Below the pieces are notes generated by a model that saw only the letters and a list, made by a program, of their open reading frames with translations, was not told the DNA's origin and did not search any database. From Bacteroidota bacterium (GTDB taxonomy: Bacteria > Bacteroidota > Rhodothermia > Rhodothermales > JAAAOL01), in the NCBI GenBank assembly GCA_009908885.1, contig JAAAOL010000440.1:1-7858 (forward strand): a stretch of 7,858 bases of DNA, read 5' to 3'. Every line of letters starts with the position of its first letter. Within the stretch, counting starts at the first letter, position 1. This document shows, piece after piece, positions 1-5,238 of this stretch. Made by a program: the position numbers and the translations under genes.

Positions 1-169
1 GTCGGAGGTCAGAGGTCGAAGGTCGGAGGTCGAAAGGTCGAGAGGCGAAGGTCGAGGGTCAGAGGTCGAGGGTCAGAGGTCGAGGGTCGAAGGTCGGAGG
101 TCGAAAGGTCGAGGGGCGAAGGTCGAGGGGCGCAGGTCGGAGGTCAGAGGTCGAGGGTCGAGAAGGGTG
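1..169. repeat. Degenerate heptameric tandem repeat, GTCRRAG family
   Basis: This stretch is almost entirely a run of imperfect 7-bp units of the form GTCGGAG, GTCAGAG, GTCGAAG or GTCGAGG, with occasional 1-2 bp insertions (for example GTCGAAAG). There is a higher-order duplication: bases 15-57 recur at 86-128 with one mismatch, an offset of 71 bp. The array runs off the left edge, so its full length is unknown. No credible protein is encoded; the minus-strand frame here gives only Pro/Arg/Leu/Ser/Thr/Asp low-complexity sequence. The same GTCNRGG heptad reappears next to the start codon of the TPR lipoprotein gene (1546-1559), and its reverse complement appears before fahA (3029-3042). By analogy with those sites, a minus-strand gene may start just left of the window. 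Confidence 0.9.
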
Positions 170-253
170 AACCACCAACCAAGAACCACCAACCAAGAAC
201 CACCAACCAAGAACCACCAACCAAGAACCACCAACCAAGAACCAACAAACCAG
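170..253. repeat. 14-bp tandem repeat (5 exact copies plus one degenerate)
   Basis: The unit AACCACCAACCAAG occurs five times without a mismatch at 170-183, 184-197, 198-211, 212-225 and 226-239. A decayed sixth copy lies at 240-253. Each unit is itself two related heptads (AACCACC and AACCAAG), so the array keeps the 7-bp period of its left neighbour with a different sequence. Exact identity between copies suggests recent slippage expansion or array homogenisation. The array lies just beyond the terminator of the minus-strand TPR gene and is probably not transcribed from that gene. Confidence 0.95.
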
Positions 254-259
254 ACAACC

Positions 260-294
260 AAAAAGGCCCGAGCCTCACAGGGAAGCCCGGGCCT
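260..294 (-). terminator. Rho-independent terminator of the TPR lipoprotein gene
   Basis: On the minus strand, AGGCCCG (294-288) pairs perfectly with CGGGCCT (270-264). The stem extends by two more pairs past one mismatch, leaving a short loop. A run of five T follows at 264-260, the outermost of which also closes the stem. It lies about 20 bases past the stop codon of the minus-strand gene, in the correct orientation and at the usual distance. On the plus strand there is no T-run after the stem, so it should act for the minus strand only. Confidence 0.88.
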
Positions 295-315
295 GAAGGT
301 TGGGGTGGCGGAGGG

Positions 316-1545
316 TTAATTCAAGTCGATGCCGGCGCAGTCCGCCGCTTCCTGCACTTTCTCATCCGGCTGCTGCGTCTGGACGTAGGCCTGGAAGAGC
401 GCCTGGCAGATGCCGGTGGCGTCGTCCCCTTCGGCTTCCGCCTGGGCGCGCGCTCGTTCGAGCTGCGGAATGGCATCAGCAAAGAGCTGACGGCGCTGCT
501 CGGCCAACTCCTCCATCTCCGCCTGGAGTTCCTCTTCCTCATCGGCGGACAGTTCCTCGCGGTTCGCCCGCAGCGAGTCGTCCATCGCGTTGATCCGCTC
601 GTTGACGTCGACGGCTTTGTTCACGTACGCGGCGCCGAGGTTGTACTGCGCGCTCCCGTACTCCGGGTCGAGTTCGACGGCCTTCTTGAGCTGCTCGATG
701 GCGTCGTCGTATCGCTCGGACTCCAGCAGGAGGGAGCCGTAGTTATAGCGATAGAGCTTGTTGTCGGGGTCGGCCTCGACCTGTGCCTGGTACTCATCCA
801 TCGCCCGGTCCATCTGACCGCTGGAGACGTAGGCGTTCAAGAGCTGCGCGGCGATGTCCTCGTTGTCCGGGTACAGCTGGCGGGCATTCTCTAGCACCTC
901 GATGACCTTCTCGTACTGCTCCGTCGTGCGGTACAGGTCGGCGAGGATGACGTAGGTGTCGGCGGCGTTGTCGCCCATGTCGACGGCCTGCTGCATCGGC
1001 GCGATGGCCGCTTCCGCCTCGCCCGCGTTGATCAGCGCGTAGGCCTGGTTAGCATGCGCGCCCGCGAGGGTCGAGTCGGCCATAGAGGCTTCCTGGCCGA
1101 GCGTGGCGGCATTACCGAAGTAGGCGGCGGCCTCGGAAAAGACGGTGTCGTCCTCCTGGCCGCGGTTGAAGGCCTGGATGCCCCGGTCGAACTCATTGGC
1201 GAAGGCGAGTTGGAGGCGGTTGTTGATGTCGCCTGCCAGTTCCGGGTTGATTTCGGCGGCCTGGCTGTAGGCCTCCATCATATCCTGGAGCAGCTGCGTG
1301 TGCTCCTCGGGGTCGGGCGTCTCGAAGGCCATCTGCTGCAGCACCTGGCCCTTCAGTTCGAGCGCTTCGGCGTTCTGGGGGTTCTTCTCCAGGGCCGTCT
1401 CCAGGTTCTCCAGCGCGCGATCGTAATCCTTGTTGCGGAGGTCGAGTTTGGCGCCTTCCACGTTCGGATCGCTGGAACAACCGTTCGCACCCATGAGGAG
1501 CAGCCCGCCCAGCAGGATGGCCACAAAGAAGGGGAGTCGTTTCAT
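316..1545 (-). CDS. TPR-repeat outer-envelope lipoprotein
   Basis: The 409-aa product starts with a lipoprotein signal peptide: basic MKR, a hydrophobic core (about residues 5-19) and the lipobox-like ANGC with Cys23 as the probable lipidated residue. The first small residue is slightly off consensus. Tetratricopeptide helices follow: one unit at about 30-68, others across roughly 160-310. The best units are at about 194-227 (ADLY...YEKVIEVLENA...YPDN) and 264-297 (YNYGSLLL...YDDAIEQLKKAVELDP). Residues about 313-356 form a Glu/Arg-rich stretch, likely coiled coil, inserted before a last helical pair; Cys380 and Cys403 lie near the C-terminus. TPR proteins are protein-interaction scaffolds, and no partner is shown by the neighbours. 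The start is fixed by the signal peptide; there is no Shine-Dalgarno sequence. The gene is transcribed alone, with a promoter at 1609-1638 and a terminator at 260-294. Function beyond a TPR lipoprotein is unknown. Confidence 0.93.
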   Translation of the reverse strand: MKRLPFFVAILLGGLLLMGANGCSSDPNVEGAKLDLRNKDYDRALENLETALEKNPQNAEALELKGQVLQQMAFETPDPEEHTQLLQDMMEAYSQAAEINPELAGDINNRLQLAFANEFDRGIQAFNRGQEDDTVFSEAAAYFGNAATLGQEASMADSTLAGAHANQAYALINAGEAEAAIAPMQQAVDMGDNAADTYVILADLYRTTEQYEKVIEVLENARQLYPDNEDIAAQLLNAYVSSGQMDRAMDEYQAQVEADPDNKLYRYNYGSLLLESERYDDAIEQLKKAVELDPEYGSAQYNLGAAYVNKAVDVNERINAMDDSLRANREELSADEEEELQAEMEELAEQRRQLFADAIPQLERARAQAEAEGDDATGICQALFQAYVQTQQPDEKVQEAADCAGIDLN

Positions 1546-1608
1546 GTCAAGGGTCTAGGGTAGGTCGAGAAGGTGGGAAAACCGTGCATTTTCGCGGCAC
1601 GAGCGGTA

Positions 1609-1638
1609 CAAACTACGTTCCGAGCACGGAACGCACAA
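1609..1638 (-). promoter_or_regulatory. Candidate Bacteroidota-type promoter of the TPR lipoprotein gene
   Basis: Read on the minus strand, TTG (1638-1636) is followed after exactly 20 bases by TAGTTTG (1615-1609). This resembles the Bacteroidota primary-sigma promoter (-33 TTTG or TTG, 19-21 bp, -7 TAnnTTTG), with one base missing in the nn spacer. Transcription would begin near 1602, giving a leader of about 57 nt. A small stem-loop (CGTGC/GCACG, 1583-1601) would then sit at the 5' end of the transcript. Sequence match only. Confidence 0.5.
1616..1633. promoter_or_regulatory. 18-bp palindrome between the promoter elements, candidate operator
   Basis: CGTTCCG (1616-1622), AGCA spacer, CGGAACG (1627-1633): a perfect 7-bp inverted repeat filling the interval between the predicted -33 and -7 elements of the TPR gene promoter. 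This is a typical place for a dimeric repressor to block RNA polymerase. It lies in the divergent intergenic region, so it could also affect the plus-strand gene starting at 1767. No matching regulator is encoded in the window. A similar but distinct palindrome inside the coding region at about 2024-2038 shows that such sequences can also arise by chance in this GC-rich DNA. Confidence 0.45.
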
Positions 1639-1689
1639 GGGAGCACCAGGGATTCGCACGGGATTCAGGAAGGGCGGAACACCGTCCCG

Positions 1690-1701
1690 AAAAGCGCTTT
1701 T
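1690..1701. other. 12-bp perfect palindrome AAAAGCGCTTTT
   Basis: A fully self-complementary 12-mer lies 66 bp upstream of the plus-strand gene that starts at 1767. A direct repeat of GGGATTC with an 11-bp offset lies just before it (1649-1655 and 1660-1666). Either could be a protein-binding site for this gene. I could not identify convincing promoter elements for it, so the role is speculative. Confidence 0.25.
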
Positions 1702-1766
1702 GCCTATCCGCCCTTCTGATCCTCCCGGGCCGCTCTCCACTTCCATCATCATTAAGCCCCTCGCCC

Positions 1767-2759
1767 ATGGACGTTCCCGAGTCGCACCCGCCTGAGGTCC
1801 CGGCTGCTGGCGGACTCCAGGCCCTCCTCGCCCAGATCGTCGACTATGCCGGGCTGTTTCCGCCCGCCGGCCTGCCGCTGGACGAGGCCCTGCCCAACTA
1901 CGCCCGCTACCGCCGCTCGCCCGACGCCTGGATGCTGGCCCGCTTCGTCATCCCGAGAGGGCGCCTGGAAGACCTGGCCGCCCACCGCGACGTGATCGCC
2001 AGCGATCCACCCTTCGTCTTTTCCGTTCTCGGAACGGGGGGCGATGATGACGACGCGTTCCTCGACGCGCTGACGGACGACGTGGCCACGATCGAGGCGT
2101 TTCATGCAGAGCACCGTGGACTCGTACGGGCCGACGTGATGGAGGTGCGCCTGCCGCCCTCGCTGCTCGGTGCCGGGGCGGACGACGTGACCGCCTTCCT
2201 GGAGGCCGTGGACGAGCGCGTGGCCGACCTCGGGCTCACGGTGTTCTTCGAGGTGCCGCTCGACGACGACCTGCGCACCACTGCGCCGCCGCTGCTGCAC
2301 GCGATGGCCGCCTTCAACCGGGTGCGCGACGACGTGTCGGTCGGCTTCAAGATGCGGACGGGCGGGCTCGACCCCGACGCGATCCCCTCGGCGGAGCACG
2401 TGGCCGCGGCGGTCCTGGCCTGCCGCGATGCGGGCGTTGCCTTCAAGGCGACCGCCGGGCTGCACCATCCGGTGCGGCACGTCGACGAGACGCTGGGTGT
2501 CCCGATGCACGGCTTCTTCAACCTGTTCGGCGGGGCGGCACTGGCCGTCGTGCACGACCTGGACGCCGCGGCGCTCGTCGCGATTCTGGAGGACGACGAT
2601 CCCGACCACTTCCGCTTCACCGGGTACGACGTGGCCTGGCAGGACCTCAGCGCCCCGGCCGATGCCGTCGCCCGCACCCGCGAGACGCTCGCGACCTCGT
2701 TCGGCAGTTGCAGCTTCGACGAGCCGCGCGACGACCTGCGCACGCTCGGCCTACTCTAG
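1767..2759 (+). CDS. Conserved uncharacterised protein, possible Lys-dependent aldolase-like TIM barrel
   Basis: I do not recognise a named function. The 330-aa soluble protein has no signal peptide or membrane segment. It opens with DYAGLFPPA (26-34). Later motifs look like ends of barrel strands: FVFSVLG (83-89), MEVRLP (125-130), VFFEVPL (159-165), GFKMRTGG (193-200), FKATAGLHHPVR (226-237) and GFFNLF (249-254). The C-terminus contains SFGSCSFDEP (311-320). Lys195 in K-x-x-T-G-G and Lys227 in a V-x-F-K-A-T-A-G strand are 32 residues apart. In DeoC-type aldolases, KTSTG and VKASGG lysines are about 34 apart, so a Schiff-base aldolase or related lyase is a reasonable inference, not a demonstrated activity. 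The frame is open back to 1584, but ATG 1767 is preferred: upstream sequence is basic, low in complexity and overlaps the divergent promoter region. It lies upstream of fahA on the same strand, across a 289-bp repeat-filled gap. Confidence 0.8.
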   Translation: MDVPESHPPEVPAAGGLQALLAQIVDYAGLFPPAGLPLDEALPNYARYRRSPDAWMLARFVIPRGRLEDLAAHRDVIASDPPFVFSVLGTGGDDDDAFLDALTDDVATIEAFHAEHRGLVRADVMEVRLPPSLLGAGADDVTAFLEAVDERVADLGLTVFFEVPLDDDLRTTAPPLLHAMAAFNRVRDDVSVGFKMRTGGLDPDAIPSAEHVAAAVLACRDAGVAFKATAGLHHPVRHVDETLGVPMHGFFNLFGGAALAVVHDLDAAALVAILEDDDPDHFRFTGYDVAWQDLSAPADAVARTRETLATSFGSCSFDEPRDDLRTLGLL

Positions 2760-2794
2760 CGATTTGCGATTTTCGATTTTGGGGTTTCGATTGG
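2760..2794. repeat. Heptameric repeat, CGATTTT family
   Basis: Five consecutive 7-bp units begin at the base after the stop codon: CGATTTG (2760), CGATTTT (2767), CGATTTT (2774), GGGGTTT (2781) and CGATTGG (2788). The phase is exact across all five. The composition is AT-rich, unlike the surrounding coding DNA. No terminator-like hairpin is visible here, so readthrough towards fahA is possible. Confidence 0.75.
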
Positions 2795-2820
2795 GGAGGC
2801 GCCCGTGCCGTGCTGCTGTC

Positions 2821-2848
2821 GTGATCCGTGGCGCGTGATGCGTGCGAG
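2821..2848. repeat. Short heptameric repeat, GTGATGC family
   Basis: Four phased 7-bp units: GTGATCC (2821), GTGGCGC (2828), GTGATGC (2835) and GTGCGAG (2842). They are degenerate but all start with GTG. This patch shares the period, not the sequence, of the other intergenic repeats. The stretch from 2849 to 2940 after it holds only a hyphenated palindrome (ACGTGC-C-GCACGT, 2902-2914) and no clear promoter. Confidence 0.55.
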
Positions 2849-2951
2849 TTCGCCCCGGGTCGGGACGAGCAGTACTCCAACTATGTAGCGCCCCGTTCAC
2901 GACGTGCCGCACGTACGAGGCAGATCGCCTCGCTATCTCAACGACCCGTGC

Positions 2952-3042
2952 AGCCCTACAACCCGAAACCCACAACCTGCAACGCGCAACCCACAACCCA
3001 TAACGCGTCACCTCGTCCCTCGCACATCGACCCTCGACCTTC
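2952..3042. repeat. Phased heptameric repeat running up to the fahA start, CAACCCA grading into GACCCTC
   Basis: From 2959 to 3042 twelve consecutive 7-bp units hold one phase. Examples are CAACCCG (2959), CAACCTG (2973), CAACCCA (2987 and 2994), TAACGCG (3001), TCACCTC (3008), GACCCTC (3029) and GACCTTC (3036). A preceding AGCCCTA (2952) also fits. The unit drifts gradually from CAACCCA to GACCCTC, the latter being the reverse complement of the GTCGAGG family at the left edge. Only six bases separate the array from the fahA ATG, so it forms most or all of the leader. That leader is purine-poor and has no Shine-Dalgarno sequence. Confidence 0.85.
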
Positions 3043-3048
3043 ACCCGT

Positions 3049-4335
3049 ATGCCTGACGCCACGAACGATCCCGCCCTCACGAGCTTCGTCGACGTTCCCG
3101 ACGGTTCCCACTTTCCCATCCAGAACATCCCGTTCGGCATCTTCCGGCCGACGTCCGGTGCCGCTCCTCGCGTGGGCACCGCCATCGGCGATCAGGTGCT
3201 CGACCTGTCCGTGCTGGAGGAGCAGCGCCTGTTCGAGCACAAGACGATCCGCGAGCGACGCCCGTTCTCGCGGCCTTCGCTGAATGGCTTCATGCAGCTC
3301 GGGCGGCCCGTCTGGAAAGCGGTGCGCGAGCGCATCCAGCACCTGCTCCGCGCCGACACGCCGACGCTGCGGGACGACAACGACCTGCGCGCCCGGGCCC
3401 TCCACCCGCAGTCGCGCGTCGAGATGGTGCTTCCGGCGGAGATCGGCGACTACACCGACTTCTACTCGTCCAAGGAGCATGCGACCAACATCGGCACCAT
3501 GTTTCGGGGGAAGGAGAACGCCCTCATGCCGAACTGGACGCACCTGCCCGTCGGCTACCACGGGCGTGCTTCGTCGGTCATCGTGAGCGGCCACGACGTG
3601 CGGCGGCCCTGCGGGCAGACCAAGCCAGACGACGACGCGCCGCCGCAGTACGGTCCGAGCCGCCTGCTAGACTTCGAACTGGAGATGGGCTTCTTCGTCG
3701 GCCCCGGCAACGACCTGGGCGATCCCATCCCGATCGACGAGGCGGAGGAGCACATCTTCGGGCTCGTCCTCGTCAACGACTGGAGCGCGCGCGACATTCA
3801 GAAGTGGGAGTACGTGCCGCTCGGGCCGTTCCTGGGTAAGAGCTTCGCTACCACCATCTCGCCGTGGATCGTCACGCTGGAGGCGCTCGCACCGTTTCGG
3901 GCGGAGGGGCCGCCGCAGGATCCGGAGCCGCTGCCGTACCTCGGGCGCAGCGGACCCGGCGCCTTCGACATCGACCTGGAGGTCGGCCTGCAGGCCGAGG
4001 GGATGGACGCGCCGCAGACCATCTGCCGGTCCAACTTCAGATACCTCTACTGGACGATGGCGCAGCAGCTGGCCCATCACACCGTCAACGGCTGCAACGT
4101 GCGCCCCGGCGACCTGATGGCGTCCGGCACCATTAGCGGCCCGACCGAGGACAGCTACGGCAGCCTGCTGGAGCTGACGTGGCGCGGCACCCAGCCCATC
4201 GAGCTACCTGGCGGCGCCTCGCGCACCTTCATCGAGGACGGCGACCAGGTCGTCATGACCGGCTCCGCGGCGGGTGACGGCTACCGGATCGGCTTCGGCG
4301 AGGCCCGCGCGCAGGTCGTGCCCGCGCCATGCTGA
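3049..4335 (+). CDS. fahA: Fumarylacetoacetase
   Basis: This cytoplasmic enzyme hydrolyses 4-fumarylacetoacetate to fumarate and acetoacetate, the last step of tyrosine/phenylalanine breakdown through homogentisate. The 428-aa product has the usual family length. An N-terminal SH3-like domain (about 25-128, beginning FPIQNIPFGIF) precedes the FAA hydrolase fold (about 132-425). Aligning with mammalian FAH at a constant offset of +11, every key residue is present. Metal ligands are Asp137, Glu210, Glu212 and Asp244. The catalytic His is His144, within DFYSSKEHATN, and the Glu that partners it in FAH corresponds to Glu375. Substrate contacts and oxyanion residues are Tyr139, Arg153, Tyr170, Arg248, Gln251, Lys264 and Thr361. 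ATG 3049 is the only sensible start; the next Met is residue 82. It follows an uncharacterised gene on the same strand. Other homogentisate-pathway genes are not in the window. No terminator is obvious after the stop. Confidence 0.97.
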   Translation: MPDATNDPALTSFVDVPDGSHFPIQNIPFGIFRPTSGAAPRVGTAIGDQVLDLSVLEEQRLFEHKTIRERRPFSRPSLNGFMQLGRPVWKAVRERIQHLLRADTPTLRDDNDLRARALHPQSRVEMVLPAEIGDYTDFYSSKEHATNIGTMFRGKENALMPNWTHLPVGYHGRASSVIVSGHDVRRPCGQTKPDDDAPPQYGPSRLLDFELEMGFFVGPGNDLGDPIPIDEAEEHIFGLVLVNDWSARDIQKWEYVPLGPFLGKSFATTISPWIVTLEALAPFRAEGPPQDPEPLPYLGRSGPGAFDIDLEVGLQAEGMDAPQTICRSNFRYLYWTMAQQLAHHTVNGCNVRPGDLMASGTISGPTEDSYGSLLELTWRGTQPIELPGGASRTFIEDGDQVVMTGSAAGDGYRIGFGEARAQVVPAPC

Positions 4336-4412
4336 CCGGCGGCGGTAGGTGCCAAGGTTGCAGGACGAGGCGGCGCCCCGCGGCCCGCTCCTGTCAATCT
4401 GTGCGCAGTCGA

Positions 4413-4446
4413 TTTGACACTTTTTCACGGCACTCCGCCAGTTTTG
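4413..4446 (+). promoter_or_regulatory. Weak candidate promoter for the Hsp20 gene
   Basis: TTTG (4413-4416) is followed after 22 bases by CAGTTTTG (4439-4446). The latter differs from the Bacteroidota -7 consensus TAnnTTTG at one position. The spacing is one base above the usual 19-21. The TTGACA at 4414-4419 also looks like a classical -35, but no matching TATAAT-like element follows. The leader would be about 135-140 nt, and the element overlaps the first copy of the duplicated sequence described next. Confidence 0.28.
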
Positions 4447-4490
4447 CAAACGGAGGGCGGCGGCCTTGCCGAATTGGCAAACGAGAGGGC
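4437..4490. promoter_or_regulatory. Duplicated 22-bp element and TTGCC-N5-GGCAA palindrome upstream of the Hsp20 gene
   Basis: Bases 4437-4458 and 4468-4490 are imperfect direct repeats 31 bp apart, about three helical turns. Both read GCC...TT.GCAAACG, then (A)GAGGGC, with 18 of 22 positions matching plus one inserted A. The second copy contains half of a perfect hyphenated palindrome, TTGCC-GAATT-GGCAA (4466-4480). The first is bracketed by the inverted repeat CTCCG...CGGAG (4433-4455). Tandem sites at helical spacing in front of a heat-shock gene suggest a repressor or activator binding region. It does not match the CIRCE element. Confidence 0.45.
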
Positions 4491-4590
4491 CTGGCACATG
4501 CCTTGTGACTGTAGATGGGTGAATTGCGACGCTGGCAACAGCGACACGCCCTCACCCACATTCTTACATTCACAAAGCCCCAATACAGCC

Positions 4591-5037
4591 ATGACGAACC
4601 TGATTCGCTTCTCCCCCAGCTCCGAGATGCGCCGCCTGCAGCGCGAGATCGACACGATCTTCGACAACTTCTTCCCGACGCGCTACGAAGGTGAGAACAG
4701 CGGCGAGACGACCGCCTGGACGCCCCGCGTGGACCTCGCAGAGACGGACGACGCTTACTTCATCCACGCCGACGTGCCGGGCCTGGGTAAGGACAACATT
4801 GAGATCAACTACCAGGACGGCACCCTGACGGTGCGCGGCGAGCGTACCTTCGACGAGACGAGCGAGAACCGTAAGTTCGTCCGCGTCGAGCGCTCCTACG
4901 GTCGTTTCTACCGCGCTTTCACGTTGCCGAAGTCGGTCAACGAGAGCGACATCCAGGCGACGTTCGAGAACGGCGTCCTGACGATCGAGGTGCCGAAGGC
5001 CGAGGAGACGAAGCCGCGCCGCATCGAGATCTCCTAA
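4591..5037 (+). CDS. Small heat-shock protein, Hsp20/alpha-crystallin family
   Basis: This 148-aa cytoplasmic chaperone should bind unfolding proteins without ATP and hold them for refolding by other chaperones. The N-terminal arm (1-41) includes a helix ending in DTIFDNFF. The alpha-crystallin domain covers about 42-136: WTPRVDLAETDDAY, DVPGL (61-65), the long loop leading to SYGRFYRAFTLP (102-113), and the signature ENGVLTIEVPK (126-136). The C-terminal tail carries the I-x-I oligomerisation motif as Ile145-Glu-Ile147. The length is typical of bacterial class A Hsp20. ATG 4591 is chosen because the homologous N-terminus starts there; the frame is open to 4414, but that part is unlike the family. 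No Shine-Dalgarno sequence is seen. The gene is bounded by a regulatory-looking gap and a strong terminator, so it is probably a single-gene, stress-induced unit. Confidence 0.96.
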   Translation: MTNLIRFSPSSEMRRLQREIDTIFDNFFPTRYEGENSGETTAWTPRVDLAETDDAYFIHADVPGLGKDNIEINYQDGTLTVRGERTFDETSENRKFVRVERSYGRFYRAFTLPKSVNESDIQATFENGVLTIEVPKAEETKPRRIEIS

Positions 5038-5062
5038 GCCGTTTCGACGTGTAGATACTGGC

Positions 5063-5079
5063 AGTCACTGCCCGTGACT
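5063..5079 (+). other. Small hairpin just after the Hsp20 stop codon
   Basis: AGTCAC (5063-5068) pairs with GTGACT (5074-5079) around a 5-base loop. It lies between the stop codon and the main terminator and may stabilise the 3' end of the mRNA. It has no T-run of its own. Confidence 0.4.
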
Positions 5080-5084
5080 CCACT

Positions 5085-5111
5085 GCCCCGGCCGGGTCCT
5101 CCGGTCGGGGC
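5085..5111 (+). terminator. Rho-independent terminator of the Hsp20 gene
   Basis: GCCCCGGCCGG (5085-5095) pairs with CCGGTCGGGGC (5101-5111) with a single G-T wobble and a 5-base loop, forming an 11-bp stem. It is followed by TTTGCGTTTGTG, an interrupted T-rich tail. It sits 47 bases past the stop codon. The strong GC stem makes it convincing despite the broken T-run. Confidence 0.82.
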
Positions 5112-5222
5112 TTTGCGTTTGTGTGGACCCAGGATGGGTCGGCCGTGAAGGGGAGAAGAAGATGGAGGGCACTTCCCGAGGATACGGTGGATCTTCCGCC
5201 GCGCAGGTTGCATATTAGGACC

Positions 5223-5238
5223 GCCGCAGTGGTGCGGC
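5223..5238. promoter_or_regulatory. Inverted repeat upstream of the small lipoprotein gene
   Basis: GCCGCA (5223-5228), GTGG spacer, TGCGGC (5233-5238), a perfect 6-bp inverted repeat. Just upstream is GCATATTAGG (about 5210-5219), the only AT-rich, -10-like sequence in the gap. The pair could be a promoter with an operator or a leader hairpin. No good -35 or -33 element was found. Confidence 0.3.

Noticed and set aside
1..253. Possible CRISPR array
   Set aside because: The units are 7 or 14 bp and directly adjacent, with no unique spacers of 25-40 bp and no cas genes nearby.
73..261. A 62-codon minus-strand frame across the repeats
   Set aside because: Its sequence is simply translated heptad and 14-bp repeats (repeated Trp/Val/Gly/Leu, then Pro/Arg/Ser/Leu/Asp); there is no sign of a real protein.
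1584..1766. Upstream extension of the unknown gene to ATG 1584
   Set aside because: The extra 61 residues are basic, low in complexity and overlap the divergent promoter and palindrome region of the TPR gene. The structured protein begins after ATG 1767.
2024..2038. Palindrome CCGTTC-TCG-GAACGG
   Set aside because: It resembles the candidate operator at 1616-1633 but lies within coding sequence and differs in spacing and core, so it is probably coincidental.
1752..2743. Minus-strand frames of 285 and 213 codons over the unknown fahA-neighbour gene
   Set aside because: Both are antisense shadows of a well-structured plus-strand protein and show low-complexity Arg/Ser/Ala or His/Arg/Val composition with no recognisable motifs.
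2647..3185. Short frames on both strands across the gap before fahA
   Set aside because: They translate the heptameric repeats and run into the unknown gene or fahA in the wrong frame; no domain or signal is visible.
4336..4400. Possible terminator after fahA
   Set aside because: The sequence is GC-rich and can fold weakly, but there is no stable stem followed by a T-run on the plus strand.
4414..4590. Upstream extension of the Hsp20 reading frame
   Set aside because: The added 59 residues do not resemble Hsp20 N-termini and cover the duplicated regulatory element. The family-typical N-terminus begins at 4591.
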